The position numbers and the translations under genes were made by a program. The notes below the pieces were generated by a model. The model saw nothing but the letters and a program-made list of their open reading frames with translations. It searched no databases and was not told the DNA's origin. Source: Halieaceae bacterium (lineage in GTDB: Bacteria; Pseudomonadota; Gammaproteobacteria; Pseudomonadales; Halieaceae). From it: a stretch of 6,457 bases of DNA. Below, one piece after another: positions 1 to 5,078 of this stretch. Location: the NCBI GenBank assembly GCA_011524755.1, contig WTJR01000105.1, positions 8,636 to 15,092 on the forward strand, read 5' to 3'. The stretch's first letter is position 1. Each line of letters begins with the position of its first letter.

Positions 1-384
1 CAATAAGTCGAACTGAGAACCGTCACGTTTAAAACTCGGCGTCTCAGAATACATTTCTGCAAATACGTGCTGTACGTCAACAATCGACTGACCAATGCCG
101 ATCGGTGCTGATAAGCGCTGCTTGAGAAAATAGCCCGCACTCAAGTGATCAGCGTGTGCGTGGGTTTCTAAGATGTACTCACAAGTGAGTCCATTGACTC
201 GTAGGTGTTCGAGAATCTTGTCGGCACCACGTGTTGTGATTTCAGCGGAGGATTCCTCAAGCTCCAGCACAGGATCAATAATTGCGCACACCTTAGATTC
301 GACGTCAGCTACAACGTACGAAAGGGTTGATGTCGTTTCGTCGAAGAAAGCCGTGACAGTTGGCTGGTGTGTGTCTGTAATCAT
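1..384 (-). CDS. MBL-fold metallo-hydrolase, persulfide dioxygenase-like (partial, C-terminus outside window)
   Basis: The frame is open from an ATG at 384-382 to the window edge, giving 128 residues. It carries the metallo-beta-lactamase zinc/iron motif as T-H75-A-H77-A-D79-H80-L, inside ILETHAHADHLSAG. An N-terminal block reads FFDETTSTLSYVVAD, followed by AIIDPVL (residues 34-40). This combination is typical of the ETHE1/persulfide dioxygenase and Blh-like branch rather than of glyoxalase II or true beta-lactamases. Members oxidise glutathione persulfide to sulfite in sulfide detoxification, normally in the cytoplasm, often under an ArsR-type sulfur-sensing repressor. The later metal ligands lie beyond the edge, so catalytic competence and any fused rhodanese domain cannot be judged. 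An in-frame TGA at 426-424 with no other usual start codon before 384 fixes the start. No convincing Shine-Dalgarno precedes it. The MBL fold is certain; the persulfide substrate is inferred from family resemblance. Confidence 0.88.
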   Translation of the reverse strand, partial: MITDTHQPTVTAFFDETTSTLSYVVADVESKVCAIIDPVLELEESSAEITTRGADKILEHLRVNGLTCEYILETHAHADHLSAGYFLKQRLSAPIGIGQSIVDVQHVFAEMYSETPSFKRDGSQFDLL

Positions 385-425
385 TCGTTCAGCGCTGGAG
401 GGCTTGTCGCAGAGGTAGGCCTCTC

Positions 426-491
426 ATGATACACCCATATCCCTGAATACATAAATGCGCATAATGTATATTATGTTAAATTAAATAAATG
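426..491. promoter_or_regulatory. AT-rich divergent promoter/operator region between MBL gene and prc
   Basis: This is the core of the 257-base gap between two divergently transcribed genes. Positions 461-490 contain only two G/C bases, in marked contrast to the flanking coding DNA. A weak minus-strand promoter can be drawn for the MBL gene: TATCAT (426-431) as -10 with TTTATG (450-455) as -35 and an 18-base spacer, about 40 bases before the ATG. A weak plus-strand candidate for prc is TATATT (467-472) with TGAATA (444-449) at 17 bases, but it would leave a leader of about 160 bases. All -35 elements are poor, so the exact promoters are guesses; the AT-rich tract itself is plainly visible. 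The remainder of the gap (492-641) is ordinary in composition and I see no clear promoter or hairpin there. Confidence 0.4.
460..475. repeat. 16-bp near-perfect palindrome, possible operator
   Basis: The sequence CATAATGTATATTATG pairs with its own complement at seven of eight positions; only G466 opposite T469 fails. It sits about 75 bases upstream of the MBL start codon and overlaps the candidate plus-strand -10. Short AT-rich dyads of this size are typical binding sites of winged-helix dimers such as ArsR-family regulators, and persulfide dioxygenase genes are often controlled by one (BigR/SqrR type). No regulator gene is in the window and the ATTC-N8-GAAT pattern of SqrR is not present here, so the identity of any binding protein is open. 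Confidence 0.35.
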
Positions 492-641
492 AACGGGTCG
501 TCCGATCCCCCTGCTACCACGTATCTGTGGTTATAGCGTGAACTGCGCTAATCTATGCCTTCACGGAGTAAGCTCGACGCCTGCACCAGCGGTGTGTCAA
601 CTTCGTGATAGCAGTAAATTCGGTTTGAGAGATAACGCTAG

Positions 642-2750
642 ATGAGATTCACTAAAAACCTCGTGGCACTTGCTGGAAGCATTGTCGTAGCCTCAGTTTC
701 GTTTGCTTCAGATTTATCACCTACGACCCAGCAAACGTGGACGTTGCGTGCTTTGGTAACCGAGCTTGAAGAAAACCACTACGTTGACCGCCGTTACAAC
801 GACGCGATGTCTGCGGATCATCTCGAAACCTATTTAGAGCGCCTTGACCCGTCTCATCTTTATTTCACTGTCTCAGATGTCGCTGAATTTGAGCGTTATT
901 CGACGCGTCTAGACGATCTAGGTCGACAGGGAGAGCTCTCCCCCGCCTTTGAGATCTTTGAGCGATATGAGCAGCGAGCGTCCGAGCGACTAGAGCGCGT
1001 CATTTCGAACATGAGCGATATCGTCGCCGGCCTGGACTTTGATAAGGACGAATACATTGATTCAGACCCCACGGAGCGCGCGTGGGCGTCAGATAAGGTC
1101 GAACTCGATGATCGGTGGCGTAAACGTATCAAGAATCAGGTCTTGAGCTTGAAGCTCGCAGAAAAGCCGTTAGATGAGATCGCACCGACGTTGGTAAAAC
1201 GTTATGAAAACCAACAAAATCGGCTGTCCCAATACAACGAACAAGACGTATTCGCGGTATATGCGAATGCCCTCACCTCTCAATTCGATCCTCATACGAG
1301 CTACTTCTCTCCGCGTCGCGCTGAAAACTTCGACATTGATATGCGACTGAGCCTTGAAGGCATTGGTGCTGTACTTCAAAACGAGGACGAATACGTCAAG
1401 GTTGTACGCGTGGTCCCAGCGGGTCCTGCAGATAAACAAAGCGACTTGAAAGCCGCGGAACTCATTATCGCAGTGGGTCAAGGTAAAGCCGGACCTATGA
1501 CCGATGTGATTGGGTGGCGTTTAGATGACGTCGTTGACCTCGTGAGAGGAAAAAAAGGGACGGTAGTGCGCTTGGATGTGATTCCAGCAGCGGGACGGGC
1601 AGATGAAGCGAGACGCCTCACTATTACCCGCAATGAAGTTCAATTAGAGGAGCAAGCTGCGCAATCGAAGATCATTGAAATCAATGACTTGGATTCAACT
1701 CCTAGAAAAATTGGTGTCATCGATATTCCAGCGTTTTACCTCGATTTTGACGCGTATCGCAAAGGCGATCCCGATTTCAGGTCGACTACACGTGACGTGG
1801 CCAAGTTGGTTAATGAACTGAACGAGGCAGGCGTAGACGGTTTGGTGATTGACCTTCGCGGCAATGGCGGCGGTTCCCTACGAGAAGCGAATGAATTAAC
1901 GGGGCTATTTATCGAATATGGACCCACTGTGCAGATACGCGGCACTGGAAGCCGTGTGTGGCGAGACGGCAAGCGCCGGCGGGGCCCCTATTACGATGGT
2001 CCGGTAGCGATCATGATCGACCGTCTCAGCGCGTCAGCCTCTGAGATCTTTGCTGGCGCCCTTCAGGACTACGGCCGAGCTATTGTTGTTGGAGACCGAA
2101 GTTTTGGTAAAGGGACCGTACAGACGCTGCTAGATCTGCCCGAGGGGCAATTAAAGATCACCGAGAGCAAGTTTTATCGCATCTCAGGCGACAGCACGCA
2201 GCACCGTGGCGTTATCCCCGATATTAGCTACCCTTCCCTGCTACAGCACGACGAGATTGGTGAGAGTTCCCTCGATAAGGCGCTCGATTGGGATCGCATA
2301 GCACCTGTCCGGCACAAGGACTACGGCGTGGTCGACGCCATCCTTCCTACACTCGTGGCCAAACACACTGAGCGTGCAAATTCCGATCCTGACTTCCAAT
2401 ACATCTGGGATCAAAAGGCCCTCGCCGAAAAGGTGCGCGGTGCTGAGGTGTTGCCACTCAACGAGGCCGAAAGGATCGCTCAGCGAACGTCGCAGGAAAT
2501 TCAATATCTAGCCATTGAAAACACGCGACGGCAGGCCAAAGGCATGGATGCCCTCGCCTCCTTGGATGATCTGGTAGATGGAGACGACGATTCATCTGAC
2601 ATGCCACAGGACAATGCTGAGGAGCCATCAGCAGCTAGTGAAGATACTGAAGCTGACGAAGTGGACGCGCTCATCACTGAAACGGCGCGCATTCTCGCCG
2701 ACGCCATTAACCTTAGTGGTCCTGTTATGGCGCGAGCAGACAGCCGCTAG
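642..2750 (+). CDS. prc: Tail-specific (C-terminal processing) periplasmic protease Prc/Tsp, S41 family
   Basis: This 702-residue protein is close in length to E. coli Prc (682). It begins with a Sec signal peptide: Lys5, a hydrophobic stretch at about 7-19, and likely cleavage after S-F-A22. A helical N-terminal region follows to about residue 230. Next comes a PDZ domain (about 232-320, with LSLEGIGAVL and VVPAGPADK) and the S41 protease domain (about 355-530). LRGNGGGSL lies at 405-413. The Ser/Lys catalytic dyad fits S465 in SASASEIFAGALQDYGRA and K490 in SFGKGTVQ, 25 residues apart as in known family members, with Q494 four residues on. The C-terminal helical domain (about 560-690) contains the PLNEAERIAQR and SLDDL blocks of gammaproteobacterial Prc. 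Family members trim or degrade periplasmic proteins from their C-termini and, with NlpI in E. coli, turn over the murein hydrolase MepS. An acidic stretch (642-675) has 16 Asp/Glu in 34 residues and no Lys/Arg. The start is supported by the signal peptide; the RBS is weak (GAGAG at 627-631). Confidence 0.97.
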   Translation: MRFTKNLVALAGSIVVASVSFASDLSPTTQQTWTLRALVTELEENHYVDRRYNDAMSADHLETYLERLDPSHLYFTVSDVAEFERYSTRLDDLGRQGELSPAFEIFERYEQRASERLERVISNMSDIVAGLDFDKDEYIDSDPTERAWASDKVELDDRWRKRIKNQVLSLKLAEKPLDEIAPTLVKRYENQQNRLSQYNEQDVFAVYANALTSQFDPHTSYFSPRRAENFDIDMRLSLEGIGAVLQNEDEYVKVVRVVPAGPADKQSDLKAAELIIAVGQGKAGPMTDVIGWRLDDVVDLVRGKKGTVVRLDVIPAAGRADEARRLTITRNEVQLEEQAAQSKIIEINDLDSTPRKIGVIDIPAFYLDFDAYRKGDPDFRSTTRDVAKLVNELNEAGVDGLVIDLRGNGGGSLREANELTGLFIEYGPTVQIRGTGSRVWRDGKRRRGPYYDGPVAIMIDRLSASASEIFAGALQDYGRAIVVGDRSFGKGTVQTLLDLPEGQLKITESKFYRISGDSTQHRGVIPDISYPSLLQHDEIGESSLDKALDWDRIAPVRHKDYGVVDAILPTLVAKHTERANSDPDFQYIWDQKALAEKVRGAEVLPLNEAERIAQRTSQEIQYLAIENTRRQAKGMDALASLDDLVDGDDDSSDMPQDNAEEPSAASEDTEADEVDALITETARILADAINLSGPVMARADSR

Positions 2751-2758
2751 CGTCTTAA

Positions 2759-4057
2759 TCACTGGCCTGTGATGGTGTCAGTCCCAAAATAAGGAACGAG
2801 CGCTGATGGGATAGTGATGGACCCATCGCTTTGCTGCCCATTCTCAACCACGGCAACTAGCGTGCGTCCTACGGCCAACCCTGACCCATTCAAGGTGTGC
2901 AGTAACTCAGGTTTACCGGTCTCCGGATTTCTCCAGCGAGCCTGCATACGGCGCGCTTGGTAGTCTCTGAAATTAGAGCAGCTGGAAATTTCGCGATAGG
3001 CATTCTGACCGGGCAGCCATACTTCCAGGTCATACGTCATGGCTGCACTGAAGCCGAGATCGCCTCCGCACAGTCGGACTTTACGGTACGGAAGCTCTAA
3101 CGCCTGCAATACTGCCTCAGCATGTCCTGTGAGTTCCTCAAGTGCGGCATCTGACTGAGATGGCCGAACTGCCTGTACAAGCTCAACCTTTTCGAACTGA
3201 TGCTGTCGAATCAAACCCCGAGTATCTCTGCCGTAACTACCTGCCTCGCTTCTAAAGCAAGGCGTATGCGCAGTGAATTTCATGCCTGCGTCACCCAGCT
3301 CTGCATCTTCGATGATGCGATCACGCAGCATATTGGTAACCGGGACTTCCGCTGTTGGAATCAGGTAGTAGCCAGAATCACCCTCGAGCTTGAAAGAATC
3401 TTCTGCGAACTTAGGTAACTGGCCCGTTCCGTACAACGAGTCGCTGTTGACGATAAACGGAACATAAACCTCGGTGTATCCGTGTCGAGTCGTATGTAAG
3501 TCGAGCATGAAGTGCGTCAAAGCGCGCTGCAACTTGGCAAGTTGCCCCTGCATGACACTAAACCGGCTACCGGTTATTTTGCCTGCCAGCTCGAAATCAA
3601 GCTGCCCAAGCGCCTCGCCAAGATCTGCATGATCTTTGGCCTCAAAAGACAGCGCGGGGGGCGTGCCCCAGGTCAGAATTTCTTCGTTATCGTCCTCGTC
3701 AACACCGTGCGGAACCGCGGAATCTGGCAGGTTGGGTGTCCCCATGAGCAGTTCGTCTAGCGCTTGCTGTACCGTTTTCGCCTCTTCAACCGCGGCATCC
3801 AACTCCGTTGAGAGCCGGTCAAGCGTCTCATTTACCTCTGCTTTGGCCTCATCGACGCTTTTGCCTTGAGCGATTAACGCACCAATCTGCTTAGAGGCTT
3901 TTTTTCGTTCAGCTAAAAGATCTTGGGACCTAACATCCGCCTCTTTGCGCTGCGAGTCTAGGCGCACAAACTCATCGAGAGGAAAGTCGAAACGCTTTTT
4001 CTGTAGCGCCTCAGCAATAGATTGTGGGTCCTTTCGAACCTGCTTGATGTCTAGCAT
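2759..4057 (-). CDS. serS: Seryl-tRNA synthetase
   Basis: This 432-residue cytoplasmic class II aminoacyl-tRNA synthetase is near identical in length to E. coli SerRS (430). It charges tRNA-Ser, and also tRNA-Sec where present, with serine. The canonical start MLDIKQVRKDP is followed by a long charged helical hairpin at about 33-103, the coiled-coil arm that grips the long variable arm of tRNA-Ser. The catalytic core shows the serine-binding TAEVP loop at 235-239, motif 2 around 265-290 (CFRSEAGSYGRDTRG, then RQHQFEKVELV) and motif 3 at 388-406 (TLNGSGLAVGRT). The start codon is ATG with no clear Shine-Dalgarno in the 53-base gap after crcB. That gap has no hairpin with a T-run, so serS is probably read at least in part from upstream. 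A TAAACT-like -10 lies in the gap, but its -35 partner is poor. The stop codon is 8 bases from the prc stop on the opposite strand. Confidence 0.98.
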   Translation of the reverse strand: MLDIKQVRKDPQSIAEALQKKRFDFPLDEFVRLDSQRKEADVRSQDLLAERKKASKQIGALIAQGKSVDEAKAEVNETLDRLSTELDAAVEEAKTVQQALDELLMGTPNLPDSAVPHGVDEDDNEEILTWGTPPALSFEAKDHADLGEALGQLDFELAGKITGSRFSVMQGQLAKLQRALTHFMLDLHTTRHGYTEVYVPFIVNSDSLYGTGQLPKFAEDSFKLEGDSGYYLIPTAEVPVTNMLRDRIIEDAELGDAGMKFTAHTPCFRSEAGSYGRDTRGLIRQHQFEKVELVQAVRPSQSDAALEELTGHAEAVLQALELPYRKVRLCGGDLGFSAAMTYDLEVWLPGQNAYREISSCSNFRDYQARRMQARWRNPETGKPELLHTLNGSGLAVGRTLVAVVENGQQSDGSITIPSALVPYFGTDTITGQ

Positions 4058-4110
4058 GATGGTGGTCAGTAACAGCCTGTGTGGGACGCTAGTTTAACGC
4101 CAAATGATGT

Positions 4111-4485
4111 TTAATCGAAGACGGATCTGGCCAACTCCATCCCAACCAGACAGCTTATTAGGCAAAGGAACACCGTAGCAGCGGCGTAGGACACGGCACG
4201 CAGTACCTGCCCCTCCTGAATATCCGTGAGAAGTTGCAACGAAAACGCTGAAAACGTGGTAAATGCACCTAGAAATCCGACGGATATGCCCAATCGAGCC
4301 GGTTCAGACAGTGTAAAGCGCTCTGCCCCGATAAACAGGATACCAATCAGCAGTGCGCCAATCACATTCACCAGGAAAGTCGCTGGATGCAAATGAGCGT
4401 AGCCTGAATCTGCCAACCACTGGCCTATACCAAAACGTGACAAGGCACCGAGTGCACCGCCCAAGGCCACGGCGAGATAGATCAC
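4111..4485 (-). CDS. crcB: Fluoride ion channel/exporter CrcB (Fluc)
   Basis: This is a 124-residue inner-membrane protein, the usual Fluc size, with four predicted membrane helices at about 3-22, 34-54, 65-87 and 96-116. Family hallmarks are GGALGALSRF (9-18), Asn40 in LVNVIGALLIG on helix 2, and the helix-3 break GFLGAFTTFSAF (70-81). In that break, the TTF turn lies at the central Na+ site and Phe78/Phe81 match the Phe-box that lines the fluoride path. Characterised Fluc proteins are dual-topology dimers that let cytoplasmic fluoride leak out, protecting enolase and pyrophosphatase. No fluoride riboswitch is visible upstream; the gene begins inside lolA. The start is GTG, overlapping the lolA TGA as GTGA, with GGAG seven bases upstream. 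Expression is therefore probably coupled to lolA. Ala80 stands where Thr or Ser is common in the TTFS(T/S)F motif. Confidence 0.95.
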   Translation of the reverse strand: MIYLAVALGGALGALSRFGIGQWLADSGYAHLHPATFLVNVIGALLIGILFIGAERFTLSEPARLGISVGFLGAFTTFSAFSLQLLTDIQEGQVLRAVSYAAATVFLCLISCLVGMELARSVFD

Positions 4486-5078
4486 TCGATCGCTCCAGAG
4501 CGCCCCTGGGACCGACTTGTCTCATCGTAGAAGTCGACGCCGTCCGGTACCGTTATGACGAACGTTGATGGATTAACAACGCCCTGCGTCTCTAAGTTGA
4601 ATTCGAATAAGGTCTTCTGCCCTAGTGAGTCCTCAAAACGAACGATGATGGTATTTTCATCGGGAGAACGAACGGAAAGATTCTTTACCTCGTCACCAAA
4701 ACGGCCCGGTTCCTCATCACTCGATGTGCGATCATCCACGGTGCCATTCCAGATGGCGGATATGGGCAGATCTTCAATTTCAGGGGCATCCCTTAGAACG
4801 ACGACGTCCAAATCTTTATCCCACTGCCAGAACGCCTCAGGGGTCGCGATAAGCAACTGCCTGTCGGGTGACTCTATTTCCCAACGAAAATGATGCGGTT
4901 TTAACGCAGCGAATCGGCCTGTGCTGGAGAATGCCACTGCACCATTGATATCCATCACCGTCTGCTGAAATGTGCCACTGGCCGTATTTTGGCCTTCGAG
5001 GGGCCAGGTGTCCCCAGCTGCATGAACAGCGAGACTCAGCACGAGTGAAATGAGCCAGAGGCTCAATCGTTTTGTCAC
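4482..5078 (-). CDS. lolA: Outer-membrane lipoprotein carrier protein LolA
   Basis: This 198-residue periplasmic chaperone takes lipoproteins released by LolCDE and passes them to LolB at the outer membrane. It has a signal peptide (KR at 3-4, hydrophobic 5-18, likely cleavage after V-H-A20). The family signature follows: SGTFQQTVMD (34-43), SSTGRFAALKP (51-61), HFRWE (63-67), and FWQWDKDLDVV (83-93) in the lipoprotein-binding half-barrel. The C-terminal block VITVPDGVDFYDE (174-186) has the family's usual ending pattern. The position equivalent to E. coli mature Arg43 appears to be Lys60, a conservative change. The short N-terminal segment before SGTF lacks an obvious LxxRL helix pattern. 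The start is GTG, overlapping the ftsK stop by four bases. A TTG four codons later is possible but would remove the Lys-Arg of the signal peptide. Between ftsK and crcB, gene order supports the call; rarA, often the next gene, is absent. Confidence 0.94.
   Translation of the reverse strand: MTKRLSLWLISLVLSLAVHAAGDTWPLEGQNTASGTFQQTVMDINGAVAFSSTGRFAALKPHHFRWEIESPDRQLLIATPEAFWQWDKDLDVVVLRDAPEIEDLPISAIWNGTVDDRTSSDEEPGRFGDEVKNLSVRSPDENTIIVRFEDSLGQKTLFEFNLETQGVVNPSTFVITVPDGVDFYDETSRSQGRSGAIE
4493..4498 (-). promoter_or_regulatory. Shine-Dalgarno deciding the crcB GTG start
   Basis: On the minus strand CTGGAG lies with GGAG ending seven bases before the GTG at 4485-4483, near-ideal spacing. It sits within the last codons of lolA. 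It supports initiation at GTG over any internal ATG and supports translational coupling across the GTGA overlap. Confidence 0.7.

Noticed and set aside
173..418. Plus-strand open frame of 81 codons opposite the MBL gene
   Set aside because: It is antisense to the conserved MBL motif frame, is Ser/Thr-rich without family features, and has no RBS.
455..462. Perfect 8-base palindrome ATGCGCAT
   Set aside because: It is too short to stand out and its arms do not extend; it merely neighbours the longer dyad.
1170..1481. Minus-strand 103-codon open frame inside prc
   Set aside because: It lies opposite the PDZ-encoding part of prc with no start signal or domain.
1550..1556. Run of seven A in prc reading A-AAA-AAA in frame, a potential slippery site
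   Set aside because: It encodes the Lys-Lys of the PDZ motif RGKKGT, no stimulatory hairpin is evident, and the full-length protein needs no frameshift.
2758..2773. Small hairpin ATCAC / GTGAT at the prc-serS junction, considered as a terminator
   Set aside because: The stem is only five AT-rich pairs with a six-base loop and no T-run on either side.
2805..2827. Inverted repeat GATGGG / CCCATC within the serS 3' end
   Set aside because: It is a six-pair stem with an 11-base loop, no T-run, and lies inside conserved coding sequence; likely chance.
4058..4110. Possible separate serS promoter or leader in the 53-base gap
   Set aside because: A TAAACT-like -10 exists but no acceptable -35 at 16-18 bases, and no T-box, hairpin or other leader element is visible.
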